Part shown: piece by piece, positions 18,665-26,112 of the stretch | Layout: each line of letters starts with the position of its first letter | How positions within the stretch are numbered: the first letter of the stretch is position 1 | Origin: Acidobacteriota bacterium | GTDB lineage: Bacteria > Acidobacteriota > Terriglobia > Bryobacterales > Bryobacteraceae | NCBI GenBank assembly: GCA_026394055.1 | Contig: JAPKYZ010000072.1 | Coordinates: forward strand, 1 to 39,707 | Length of the DNA: 39,707 bases | Direction: 5' to 3' | Notes under the pieces: model-generated | What the model saw: only the letters and a program-made list of their open reading frames with translations | What the model was told of the DNA's origin: nothing | The model's database searches: none | Translations under genes and position numbers: made by a program

Positions 18665-20506
18665 CTAGAAGAAGAAGCTCACACCGCCCCGCAACGCGCG
18701 AGGGGTGTGCATCAGCAGGATCTGCCGGCCATCCGGCATGGTCAGCGGCAGGTAGCCTTGGGCCAGCAGGTTGCGGATCTCGGCGTGCAGCTCAAACCGT
18801 CCGGCCATGAAGGGCAGGGCAGGGACGGGCTGGCGTACGGAGAAGTTCAGCCCGGCATCGGGCGTGGTGATGTTGGTGAGATAAAGATGCCCGGGGGTCA
18901 GTGCGCGGTAGTCCGTCCATTGGTAGGAGGCCAGATACCGCGTCCCGGTGCGGGGCAGCCGGCCGCTCATACGGGTTGAGACCGCATTCTGCAGGCTCCG
19001 CCGGATCGCGGAACGGATCTCGGCCGGATCATTGGTCCGCATCTCGCGCTGGTCCGTCCGCAGGACGCCACCGCGGCTGAAGATCAGCGAGATGGTCAGC
19101 CAGTCGCCAAACTGCTGGCTGCCGGACGCCGTAAAGCCGTTGCGCACCAGATGTCCAGCGTTGAACACGGCACTGTTGGAATTAAAGTCAGGCAGCAAGT
19201 CCGCGGACGGATACGCGCCCTGGGGGGAGGCCAGCGTTAGGGCCGCGTTGGAGATCGCCTCGCGGAAAAAGCCGGCACTGATCGAACGGCGGCCAAAACT
19301 CTTGCGGTAGCCAATCTCGTAATTCTCCGAGCGCTGCACCCGCAGCGTGTTGTTCGCCATGCTCAGCCGCGGCATCAGGCCCAAGGCCGCCACATCCCGC
19401 GCGAGTTCAGCCGATGGGTCGCCTTCGGCCGCGTCGCGTGCGGATCGATACCGCTCCACGGGCGGAACGCCGGAGCTAAAGCCCAACTCCACCATCCCGG
19501 CCCGGCCCAGGTCCACACCCGTGACGGCATAGGGGCTGTAGTAGTTCAGTTTGGTGGTAAAGTTCAACGCGTCGAGGGTGCTGCCCACTTCCAGGCGCAC
19601 GCGGCGCGTAATCTGCACCCGGTCCGTGATGCTGGCCGACAAAGAACGGAGCGCGGGCAGATTCCCCGTCTGCGACCCCGTCATGCGGTCCACTCCACGC
19701 GAGGGCAGAAACACCTGCTTCATGGTCAGCTTCAGTTCCGGATTGAACTGGTCTGTATCGGAGACATGCGGCCGGTAGGAGGTCCGGAATCCGGCGGCCG
19801 GTATGCCGTTGACCGGCGAATAGCCCACATTGCCCGACAGCATCACCCGGCTGGAGCCAAACACCGAGGTCGCCAGCGCAAATCCCGTCCCCAGATCGCC
19901 CAGCGATGCCGCCTCCGCCGACCCAACCTCTCCGGCGGACAACTTCAGCACACCCCGCGTCTCGGTGAAAAATGCTCCCGAGTGCCTCTGCGTGCGGGGC
20001 GCCTGCCACACGGGCGCAAACCGCAGCGCCGGTCGAGCCGTCGAATTGGAGCGGAGCACCCACTTCCATTCATCGCTCATCAGCGACGCCGCATTGGGCG
20101 CGGCCGAGACCAACTGGATCGAGCTGGCCACCGAGGCCAACTGAATCGCCAGAAAGCTGCGGACGCCGGGGTCCACGCGGACACCGGTCTTGGCTGCCGG
20201 GGCAAAGCTGGTTTGGTTCACCCGCACCGTATAGGCGTCGGGCATCAAGAAGTCGAACCCAAAGGCGCCGCGCTCATTGGTGAAGGTCTTCTTCACCAGA
20301 CGGCCGTATTTGTTGAGGAGAAAGACGGTGGCGCCCATCTGCTGCGCGCCCGCGGGTCCGGTGACAAACCCGACAATCGAGCCGTGCAACCGGATACGCA
20401 TGCCGGTATCGACGCCAGCGGCCTGGGCCTGGCCCGCCAAGACGCACACCACCCCCGCCAGCAGCAAGCTGCCAGTGCCTCGAGCGGTGTGTGCACGGCG
20501 GAGCAT
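18665..20506 (-). CDS. Plugless Oar-like outer-membrane protein with carboxypeptidase-regulatory domain
   Basis: A 613-aa protein with a signal peptide (LLLAGVVCVLAGQAQA), a carboxypeptidase-regulatory Ig-like domain (about 38-130, including GSIVGFVTGPAGAQQMGATV and NERGAFGFDFLMPDAYTVRV), then a barrel resembling the C-terminal part of TonB-dependent receptors and ending in SFFF, an aromatic outer-membrane signature. It is about half the length of the two Oar proteins here, and I find no plug domain between the regulatory domain and the barrel. It may therefore be a pore or scaffold rather than an active importer. It follows the GWxTD gene on the same strand after 92 nt and may be co-transcribed with it. 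Confidence 0.75.
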   Translation of the reverse strand: MLRRAHTARGTGSLLLAGVVCVLAGQAQAAGVDTGMRIRLHGSIVGFVTGPAGAQQMGATVFLLNKYGRLVKKTFTNERGAFGFDFLMPDAYTVRVNQTSFAPAAKTGVRVDPGVRSFLAIQLASVASSIQLVSAAPNAASLMSDEWKWVLRSNSTARPALRFAPVWQAPRTQRHSGAFFTETRGVLKLSAGEVGSAEAASLGDLGTGFALATSVFGSSRVMLSGNVGYSPVNGIPAAGFRTSYRPHVSDTDQFNPELKLTMKQVFLPSRGVDRMTGSQTGNLPALRSLSASITDRVQITRRVRLEVGSTLDALNFTTKLNYYSPYAVTGVDLGRAGMVELGFSSGVPPVERYRSARDAAEGDPSAELARDVAALGLMPRLSMANNTLRVQRSENYEIGYRKSFGRRSISAGFFREAISNAALTLASPQGAYPSADLLPDFNSNSAVFNAGHLVRNGFTASGSQQFGDWLTISLIFSRGGVLRTDQREMRTNDPAEIRSAIRRSLQNAVSTRMSGRLPRTGTRYLASYQWTDYRALTPGHLYLTNITTPDAGLNFSVRQPVPALPFMAGRFELHAEIRNLLAQGYLPLTMPDGRQILLMHTPRALRGGVSFFF

Positions 20507-20598
20507 TCGAAAAGCCCTTCTAGTTTATGCCACTACCCACCATCACGGGAACGCACTCTTCAGTCCTACTTCGACTGGTCAACCGGCCCGGCTACCGT

Positions 20599-22275
20599 TT
20601 AGGTGACCGTAAAGTTGGCCGAGGGCGTCAGTGTCTGGTTGCGCTTCTTATCCGTCACCTTCATCTTCAACGTGTACTGTCCGGGCGCCAGGCTCTTCAG
20701 CGGCAGAAGTTTTTCCACCGTTACCTGAGTGGCCGAGGCTCCGGCGATACTCGCCAGTTCTTCGGAGAACTCGAAAATCTTCTCGTTGGTGTCCCGCTTC
20801 ACCACTTCGTACTCGATGGTGCCGCTGGGCTTCTGCGTCTTCTCGTCCGGCTCGAAGTTATAGAGCGACATGTAGATGCCCATGCGCTCATCCCGGGCAA
20901 AGCTCTCAGAAAGGCGCGGGCGCACTTTTGAGGAGCCAATCACAAACTGCCCGGAGCCGATGTTCTTGGTGGGCACCTTTTCGATCTGGTCCGCCAGAAT
21001 CACGGTGGAGACGCCCAGCTTCTCATCATCAAAGCGCGGCACGGCCAACGCCACTTCGTAATTGTTCATGTTGCCGCCGATGACATCTTTGGCCACCACG
21101 TTCAGGCGATAGTTGCCCGGGGGCAGCGGGACGGCGTTCTGGTAGATCGCCTTGCCCTTGGAGGCTTCCTGCAACATCTCGGCCGGAGCTTCAATCGTCA
21201 CCGGCTGTTCCCAGACGTTCACCACGCGGCGCGACATGGAGGTGATGCGCGCGTAGATGTTGACGACGCCCTTGGCGATGCCGTCGGTGGTCTTAAACTG
21301 CAGGTCCTTCTTCTCCATTTGGATGGTGATGTAGGCCATCACCGTGGAGTTGGTCATCTTCATGAAGTCGGCGCGAACCTGGATGGGCAGCACGTTGAAG
21401 GTGATCTTGGAATTTACCTGCGCTTCCAGATCCTTAAACTTGATCTGCGGCGCCTTCTGCAGGGCGGCAAAGCGCTGCAGACGCTCAAACTGATTCATGC
21501 GCATCGGCAGCGGCTGATTGCCCGTGCCCAGACGCGTGCCGTCGGTGCGGGAGAAACGGTCCGTCTTGGACGACATGCCCATCTGTTCGTACATGGTGAG
21601 GCCAGCGCCCGGCACCATCATCAAGGCGTCCTTTTCCGACGGATCCATGGTCATGCGATATTCGCCGGTCATCGTCGGATCGACGAATTCGATGATGATG
21701 TCGTTGCCCAGGCCGATACCGTCCAGGTACCGGTAACGCCACTTCTCAAACGGGAAGGTGGAGGTGGTGCCGCCGCCTTCTTCAATCGGCCGCTCATAGG
21801 TGCCGCCGGAAGGGTGGGATTCCACTTCGTCGGCCGGGCCATAGGTGATGTAGATGCGGCCACGGTCGGTCTTCCAGCCGGGGATGCCGGAGGCGTAGCG
21901 CTCATTGGCGTAGGCGATGCGGCGGTAGTGTTCTTCCTTGAACTCGTTCTCCTGCGAATCCGGGGTTGGGTCGCGGCGCAGCCAGAAGCCTTCGATGAAC
22001 TGTTCGCGTTCTTCGTCGGTCTGCAGGCGCTTCCAGGAGGTGCGCTCTTCGTCGGTGATGATGTAGGCGACGTCCTCGTTCAACCACTTGCGGAACGGCG
22101 TCTCCAGCTCCTTGCGAAGTTTATCTTCGCGGCGCTTGCGCTCCTTGTCGGTCATCGGCCGGGCGACGGTTTCGCGCGGCGCTTCGTTGGACGGTTTCTT
22201 GTTCTGCGCCCAACCTGCTGGAACGACCAGCAGGACAGCCGCGGAAAGGAGAGCTAAGTTCTTCGCCTTCATCAT
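20599..22275 (-). CDS. GWxTD domain-containing exported protein
   Basis: A 558-aa protein with a signal peptide (MMKAKNLALLSAAVLLVVPAGWAQ; ATG at 22275 or 22272) and a charged linker. The diagnostic GWKTD (133-137) follows ERYASGIP and precedes RGRIYITYGPADEVE, as in the GWxTD domain family widespread in Acidobacteriota and Bacteroidota. The N-terminal helices (WLNEDVAYIITDEER, FIEGFWLRRDPTP) are also typical. The remainder is beta-rich, with Ig-like strands near the C-terminus (LAPGQYTLKMKVTDKKRN). The biochemical role of the family is unknown; cell-surface or envelope association is inferred from the signal peptide and from the downstream barrel protein. Confidence 0.9.
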   Translation of the reverse strand: MMKAKNLALLSAAVLLVVPAGWAQNKKPSNEAPRETVARPMTDKERKRREDKLRKELETPFRKWLNEDVAYIITDEERTSWKRLQTDEEREQFIEGFWLRRDPTPDSQENEFKEEHYRRIAYANERYASGIPGWKTDRGRIYITYGPADEVESHPSGGTYERPIEEGGGTTSTFPFEKWRYRYLDGIGLGNDIIIEFVDPTMTGEYRMTMDPSEKDALMMVPGAGLTMYEQMGMSSKTDRFSRTDGTRLGTGNQPLPMRMNQFERLQRFAALQKAPQIKFKDLEAQVNSKITFNVLPIQVRADFMKMTNSTVMAYITIQMEKKDLQFKTTDGIAKGVVNIYARITSMSRRVVNVWEQPVTIEAPAEMLQEASKGKAIYQNAVPLPPGNYRLNVVAKDVIGGNMNNYEVALAVPRFDDEKLGVSTVILADQIEKVPTKNIGSGQFVIGSSKVRPRLSESFARDERMGIYMSLYNFEPDEKTQKPSGTIEYEVVKRDTNEKIFEFSEELASIAGASATQVTVEKLLPLKSLAPGQYTLKMKVTDKKRNQTLTPSANFTVT

Positions 22276-22517
22276 GTTTCACCCACGCCTCAGATAAACC
22301 TGTTGCGAGCTATTTACAGTCTATGCCCCATTCACCGGGCCGTCAATCGCCATTCGCGGCCCGCGGGCCTGCAAAAAGCCCAGTACCCGGTGCGGTCCAC
22401 ATTCCCGATAGCGGCTGAATTCCCGATAGCGACTGACGCACGGTCTCTAGCGCCGGTTTCAAACTCGCGAAACTGGGTCCGGCCCCGCAGGCGCTGGGCC
22501 GGTGTCAGACTACTCGA
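22276..22517. other. Intergenic region between divergent GWxTD and rpmB genes
   Basis: About 240 bp without a gene. It contains an 18-bp tandem duplication (22401-22418 and 22419-22436; unit ATTCCCGATAGCG[G/A]CTGA, one mismatch). The GWxTD promoter is expected on its minus strand, but I could not choose a convincing -10/-35 pair. Confidence 0.5.
22401..22436. repeat. 18-bp tandem duplication
   Basis: Two head-to-tail copies of an 18-bp unit beginning ATTCCCGATAGCG differ at one base. The pair lies about 80 bp upstream of the rpmB -35 box. It may be replication slippage or a paired regulator-binding site. Confidence 0.75.
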
Positions 22518-22547
22518 TTGGACGTGCCGCGGAACTTGCGGTACACT
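22518..22547 (+). promoter_or_regulatory. Sigma-70 type promoter for rpmB-rpmG
   Basis: TTGGAC (22518-22523) and TACACT (22542-22547) are separated by 18 bp. The predicted transcript starts near 22554, leaving a leader of about 77 nt before the rpmB start. Confidence 0.65.
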
Positions 22548-22630
22548 ACAAGTTTGGGTTCGCCCCGAACGCGCGCGTTGGTGTGTCCAACCGTCCGGAG
22601 CAAGCCTATCCGACCAGGAGATTTTGAGTC

Positions 22631-22867
22631 ATGGCGAAAGTATGCCCCATCACCGAGAAGCGCCCCTTGTCCGGGAATCGCGTCTCTCACGCCAACAATA
22701 AGACCCGCCGCCGGTGGGAGCCCAACCTGCACGACAAGCGCATCTGGGTCCCGAGCGAGAACCGTTTCGTCCGGATGAAGATTTCGGCCAAAGGCCTGCG
22801 CATCATCGACAAAAAGGGCGCCGACGCCGTATTTGCTGAGATGAAGGCTCGTGGGGTGCAATTCTAA
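22631..22867 (+). CDS. rpmB: 50S ribosomal protein L28
   Basis: A 78-aa L28 with the family signature throughout: [31 protein letters not shown], and the C-terminal [18 protein letters not shown] (22615-22619) precedes the ATG. Only one cysteine remains of the paired CxxC motifs of zinc-binding L28, so this is the zinc-independent form. The stop codon overlaps the start of rpmG (TAATG), which indicates translational coupling. Confidence 0.97.
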   Translation: MAKVCPITEKRPLSGNRVSHANNKTRRRWEPNLHDKRIWVPSENRFVRMKISAKGLRIIDKKGADAVFAEMKARGVQF

Positions 22868-23025
22868 TGGCTCGCGAACTGATCAAACTGGTCTCCTCCG
22901 CCGGCACCGGCCACTACTACACCACTTCGAAGAACCCCAAGCTCTCCAAGGAGAAGCTGGTGAAGAAGAAGTTTGACCCCGTGGTCCGCAAGCATGTGGA
23001 CTACAAAGAAGGCAAGATCAAGTAA
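22867..23025 (+). CDS. rpmG: 50S ribosomal protein L33
   Basis: A 52-aa L33 read directly from the sequence: it begins [18 protein letters not shown], continues with TTSKNPK and [15 protein letters not shown], and ends YKEGKIK. It has no cysteines and is therefore the zinc-independent type. It overlaps the rpmB stop by one base, forming the common rpmB-rpmG pair, and is followed by a strong intrinsic terminator. Confidence 0.96.
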   Translation: MARELIKLVSSAGTGHYYTTSKNPKLSKEKLVKKKFDPVVRKHVDYKEGKIK

Positions 23026-23049
23026 TCTTTCCCGTCAAGGGATTCGATC

Positions 23050-23079
23050 AAAGGGCCGGGCGTGATGCCTGGCCCTTTT
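23050..23079 (+). terminator. Intrinsic terminator of rpmB-rpmG
   Basis: AAAGGGCC then GGGC, a short loop, and GCC then GGCCCTTT form a GC-rich stem with one mismatch followed by a short T-run, 24 nt after the rpmG stop. Confidence 0.85.
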
Positions 23080-23148
23080 GCGTTGGTGCCCCGTTTCGTG
23101 AGTGCAGTGCGTCACGCAGAGGCCGATGGCGGGAGAGGCGCGGTCCGA

Positions 23149-23288
23149 GGTGGCGCAGGCTTTCAGCCTGCAGCGGGACCTTTAGTCCCGCCGGTTCACC
23201 GAGAACGCCTCAGATCAAAGCCATACCTCAGCTGCCCATCACCCCAAGGCGGAATGTATTCCGCCTGCAGGCTGAACCCTGCGCCACC
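23149..23288. repeat. REPIN/MITE-like palindromic element, 140 bp
   Basis: The left arm (23149-23173) begins GGTGGCGCAGGC and the right arm (23265-23288) is its near-perfect inverted copy, ending GCGCCACC; they differ by one base and one gap. Inside are three further small palindromes: GGCTTTCAGCC in the left arm, GCGGGAC/GTCCCGC (23173-23191) and GGCGGAAT/ATTCCGCC (23248-23265). There is no coding capacity. Elements built from 'gcaggctttcagcctgc' palindromes are common in Acidobacteriota and Planctomycetota genomes as I recall them. It sits between the rpmG terminator and the terminator of the convergent PEP-CTERM gene. Confidence 0.75.
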
Positions 23289-23387
23289 CATGTATCTGCC
23301 GGCAGTAGACTAGGCTGTCCTTTATCCAGTGCGCCCGGTCCTCAACTTCGGCCAGAAAGCCAACGCACTCAGCCCAGCCCGGCAAAC

Positions 23388-23421
23388 AAAAAAAGGGCCC
23401 ACCATGCCGGTGAGCCCTTAA
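23388..23421 (-). terminator. Intrinsic terminator of first PEP-CTERM gene
   Basis: On the minus strand AAGGGC-CACC, loop GGCAT, GGTG-GCCCTT is followed by a run of seven T residues, about 35 nt after the gene stop. Confidence 0.88.
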
Positions 23422-23456
23422 AGACCGTTGAAATTGCTTAAGAAAACCTACTGGCG

Positions 23457-24176
23457 TTAGGCCATCCGACGCCGTAACGCACCCAGTGTTACCAGCGCGG
23501 CGCCAATCAAGCCCCAGGTGGCCGGCTCCGGCACCAGTTCCTGAACTTCCATCGTGCCGTTCAGTGACAGGCTGTCGCCCGGATTCAACGTGGTGGTGAA
23601 GGTGATCTTCACGCCCATGTCGGAAAACGTGCGGCCGGGCATCGGAACCAGAAAGCCGGTTCCGCCACTGTTGGTGTTGTCGTTGGAACGGGTGACCGTA
23701 CCCTTCACCGGCTTGGCCGAACCCTTCACTGTCACGTCGCCCCCCGGAATGTAATTCAGGGGGGCGATGGGCAGCGGGGCAAACGCCTCGATCTTCACAT
23801 CGGAAACCACGGCTCCCTTGCCCTTTTTCGAACCGGTCAACGTGTATCCGCCAGAAACAAATAGCAGATTGTAGTTGCCCGGCAGAATGGCCGTAGAAAC
23901 CAGGATCGTGTGGACTCCCGAGGTGGTGGTGGTGTAGCTCCACGACAAAGTCGGGTCGACATCCCAGTTTGCCCGGAACGTAAATCCATCCGTGCCGAGA
24001 TCGCCGCCACCAAAGGCGCCAAACTCATCTTCCACATCAACGACGCCCGTTTTCGTTCCCAAGTTATTGGTAACAGTGTATGTGGCTTCGCCGTAGCTGG
24101 CGGGCGTCATCGTGCTGCCTGACGCCATTGCAGCCGTCAGCACAGCGCCGACGGTGACCATTTGAAAAAACTTCAT
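23457..24176 (-). CDS. PEP-CTERM surface protein, paralogue 1
   Basis: A 239-aa exported protein with a signal peptide (MKFFQMVTVGAVLTAAMASG). Its C-terminal PEP-CTERM sorting signal is VPEPATWGLIGAALVTLGAL followed by RRR, the substrate of an exosortase/archaeosortase-type enzyme that releases the protein from the membrane anchor. The body is beta-rich with a hallmark motif (DGFTFRANWDVDPTLSWSYT, about 62-81), also found in the two other PEP-CTERM genes of this window. No exosortase gene is in the window. A GGAGG ribosome site lies 11 nt upstream, with a second AGGAG adjacent to the ATG. Known PEP-CTERM proteins often serve biofilm or exopolysaccharide functions; the role here is unknown. 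Confidence 0.88.
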   Translation of the reverse strand: MKFFQMVTVGAVLTAAMASGSTMTPASYGEATYTVTNNLGTKTGVVDVEDEFGAFGGGDLGTDGFTFRANWDVDPTLSWSYTTTTSGVHTILVSTAILPGNYNLLFVSGGYTLTGSKKGKGAVVSDVKIEAFAPLPIAPLNYIPGGDVTVKGSAKPVKGTVTRSNDNTNSGGTGFLVPMPGRTFSDMGVKITFTTTLNPGDSLSLNGTMEVQELVPEPATWGLIGAALVTLGALRRRMA

Positions 24177-24253
24177 CTCCTGCTCGTCCTCCTTATTTTT
24201 GTTTTACTCAGATCTTCGGGCTTCCTGCGCCACCTTAGTACTGAGACCCTACA

Positions 24254-24282
24254 AGCGTAGAATGGACGGACTAGATGGTCAA
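24254..24282 (-). promoter_or_regulatory. Promoter of PEP-CTERM paralogue 1
   Basis: On the minus strand TTGACC (rc of 24277-24282), 17 bp, TACGCT (rc of 24254-24259). The -10 box ends 78 nt before the start codon, as for paralogues 2 and 3. Confidence 0.6.
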
Positions 24283-24325
24283 GATCGAAAAGTACCAAGA
24301 GTACTGCCGAGTGGCTCGCGAAGCA

Positions 24326-24349
24326 TCGCATCCCAACTCCTGGATGCGA
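24326..24349. repeat. 8-bp inverted repeat upstream of PEP-CTERM promoter
   Basis: TCGCATCC (24326-24333) and GGATGCGA (24342-24349) are separated by 8 bp, about 45 bp upstream of the predicted -35 box of PEP-CTERM paralogue 1. The layout suits a dimeric regulator site. Confidence 0.45.
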
Positions 24350-24446
24350 AGTGCACATTTGTAAACTAGTATACCCCAGCAGCCGAGGCGGGCGCAGTAT
24401 GGGAGAGCGATATTGGATCTCGCGAGAAGGTATTTGGAAAGACAGA

Positions 24447-24485
24447 AAGGGCGGGCAGCGCCCGAAAGCGCCCCCGCCCTTTTTT
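24447..24485. terminator. Bidirectional terminator
   Basis: AAAGGGCGGG...GGCGC, loop, GCGCC...CCCGCCCTTTTTT forms a long GC stem. The better T-run is on the plus strand, but the minus strand also continues with a T-rich stretch, so it can end the PEP-CTERM paralogue 2 transcript. Confidence 0.7.
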
Positions 24486-24502
24486 GCCACCAGTCGGACC
24501 GC

Positions 24503-25231
24503 TTAAGCGCGGCGGCGGGCGATGGAGCCCAGCGCGATCAGCGCGGCGCCGATCAAGGCGAACGTGGCCGGCTCAGGCGTCGGAGCCGTTTCCTTCTGGA
24601 TGTCCAGCGTGCCGTTGAGGGACAACGTGTCGCCCGGGTTCAGCTTCGCGTTGAAGGAGATCTCGACGCCCATGGTCAGGTCGGTCAACGCGGACGGCCC
24701 GAAGGGGACGTAGTCGCCGACGCCGCCGAAGCCGGTGTTGTCTTCACTGCGGGTCAACGTGCCCTTGACGCCGCTGATGCCCTTCACCATGACATCGCCT
24801 TGCGGAACGTAAGTACTCATAAACGGAATGTAAACCTTCACCAGCACATCGCTGATCGTGGCCCCGGGAGAGGCCTTGCTGCCCACCTTCCGCACGCCGG
24901 TCAGGGTGTAGCCCGCCGAGTTGAACAGCCGGTTGTAGGCGTCCGGGATGATGTTGGTGGAAAACGTGATGGTCTGCGGACCGGAGGCGGTGGTGGTGTA
25001 GCTCCAGGTCAGTGTCGGGTCGACATCCCAGTTCATGGCAAACCGGAAGCCGTCGGCGGCCAGGTTGCCGCCGCCGGCGCTGCCGATTTCGCTGGTCTGG
25101 TCGATGGTGGTCGTCGTGATGACGCCATTGATATTCACCGTCACATCGGTCGACCCGTACCCGAGCGGGGTGGCTGAGGCGACGGAACCCACCAGCATCG
25201 CGCTGATCGCTAGAAAGTTAGTAAGTTTCAT
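24503..25231 (-). CDS. PEP-CTERM surface protein, paralogue 2
   Basis: A 242-aa protein, with a signal peptide (LAISAMLVGSVASATP) and a C-terminal PEP-CTERM signal (TPEPATFALIGAALIALGSI followed by ARRRA). It shares the motif DGFRFAMNWDVDPTLTWSYT and most of its length with paralogue 3 (27093-27824), including STYVPxGDVxVxGxSGVKGTLT and NPGDTLSLNGTLDIQK, so these two are recent duplicates. GAGGAG lies about 12 nt before the ATG in an A/T-rich leader end. The tRNA-Tyr gene, a HicB-like gene and a hydrolase separate it from paralogue 3. Confidence 0.9.
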   Translation of the reverse strand: MKLTNFLAISAMLVGSVASATPLGYGSTDVTVNINGVITTTTIDQTSEIGSAGGGNLAADGFRFAMNWDVDPTLTWSYTTTASGPQTITFSTNIIPDAYNRLFNSAGYTLTGVRKVGSKASPGATISDVLVKVYIPFMSTYVPQGDVMVKGISGVKGTLTRSEDNTGFGGVGDYVPFGPSALTDLTMGVEISFNAKLNPGDTLSLNGTLDIQKETAPTPEPATFALIGAALIALGSIARRRA

Positions 25232-25630
25232 TTGTTTTATTTGCTCCTCTTTCGTTTCTCGCCGAATCTGCGTTCCTTAAGTGGGCCGCATCCCCTCCGA
25301 GCTTCTTCAGATTAAGTGGCGAGCTTGTCCCGCCCAATGAGCTGAAAGGTCTGGGCGAGCCTAGTACCAGAGGTTTGCCGGAAAGGGCGGCGCGTACCGC
25401 GAAATGGCCGGACAATAGCCTGGTTGGGGTGCGGCGGAGGCTAACTTGTTAAAAAGAAATGCACACACGCCGGCTGCGGGTGTCCCCAGGTGGGATCAAT
25501 GGCAAACCACGGTACTAAACGGTCACTGTGCACCAGGCGCGGTAGATCGAAAGGCGACCGGTTCGCCGCGAAGGAATGAGGTTAGGATCAGCCGGGGCCG
25601 CCAAATCGCGGCGAGAGGAGCGGAAAAGGA
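25232..25630. other. Intergenic region upstream of PEP-CTERM paralogue 2
   Basis: About 400 bp without a gene. It contains the paralogue 2 promoter and leader (25232-25337). The rest, up to the tRNA 3' end, shows nothing I can name. Confidence 0.5.
25309..25337 (-). promoter_or_regulatory. Promoter of PEP-CTERM paralogue 2
   Basis: On the minus strand TTGGGC (rc of 25332-25337), 17 bp, TAATCT (rc of 25309-25314). The sequence just after -10 (GAAGAAGCTC) is closely matched after the paralogue 3 promoter (GAAAAAGCTT). Confidence 0.6.
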
Positions 25631-25719
25631 TGGTGGACAGGGAAGGATTCGAACCTTCGTACGTCGCAAGGACGGGCAGATTTACAGTCTGCTGCCATTA
25701 ACCACTCGGCCACCTGTCC
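25631..25719 (-). tRNA. tRNA-Tyr (anticodon GTA)
   Basis: An 89-nt class II tRNA on the minus strand. The acceptor GGACAGG pairs with CCTGTCC, then discriminator A and an encoded CCA. The anticodon arm CAGACTGTAAATCTG carries GTA. A long variable arm follows (CCCGTCC...GGACG-type), and the T arm is GAAGG-TTCGAAT-CCTTC. A long variable arm with a GTA anticodon identifies bacterial tRNA-Tyr. Confidence 0.96.
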
Positions 25720-25859
25720 AGGTAGATGTACGCAGCTCTCCGTCTCAACGCTGCCAGAGGGATTGCACTTCCGGAAGGACTAGAGACGCGAACGGCGTAC
25801 TGCCGCTAGATCTTCAGATTAACAAAGCGTGAAGCGCACCGCAATTGCGCCGGGGCCAA
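25720..25859. other. Short intergenic region between tRNA-Tyr and HicB-like gene
   Basis: No gene seen. The tRNA promoter is expected on the minus strand here, but no convincing hexamer pair was chosen. Confidence 0.4.
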
Positions 25860-26072
25860 TCAGGCCACTTCCAGCATTTCGGCCACCTGTGCGGGCTCCG
25901 GGATGGGGTCGCCGTCTGCGCGCATCAGCTCCAGATGTCCTTCGATGGCTTCGTGCATCAATTGGCGCGTTTCAGCCAGTGTCCTTCCGGTGGCGATACA
26001 CCCGGGCAGGTCTGGGACATAGGCGCTAAAGCCGGTCCGTGTCGGCTCATAGATGACGGCGTACTTGGTCAT
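25860..26072 (-). CDS. Orphan HicB-family protein
   Basis: A 70-aa HicB-like protein: YAVIYEPTRTGFSAYVPDLPGCIATGRTLAETRQLMHEAIEGHLELM is a nearly canonical HicB N-terminal domain (the PDLPGC turn and the ETRQLMHEAI helix). The C-terminus is short (DGDPIPEPAQVAEMLEVA) and lacks a DNA-binding ribbon-helix-helix, as in the short HicB class. No HicA lies beside it: upstream is the hydrolase (stop 40 nt away) and downstream is tRNA-Tyr. It may still act in trans on a HicA elsewhere or be a relic. Confidence 0.88.
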   Translation of the reverse strand: MTKYAVIYEPTRTGFSAYVPDLPGCIATGRTLAETRQLMHEAIEGHLELMRADGDPIPEPAQVAEMLEVA

Positions 26073-26112
26073 TTCAATCCTGCTTGTTTCATACTCTTCT
26101 CGGTACCCGGCG

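Larger units (their letters stand above)
24177..24502. other. Intergenic region between PEP-CTERM paralogues 1 and 2
   Basis: No gene. It holds the promoter and leader of paralogue 1, a TCGCATCC/GGATGCGA inverted repeat (24326-24349), and a bidirectional terminator near 24447-24485. Confidence 0.6.

Noticed and set aside
25446..25832. A 128-codon plus-strand open frame across the tRNA-Tyr region
   Set aside because: It runs through the tRNA gene on the opposite strand, whose structure is complete.
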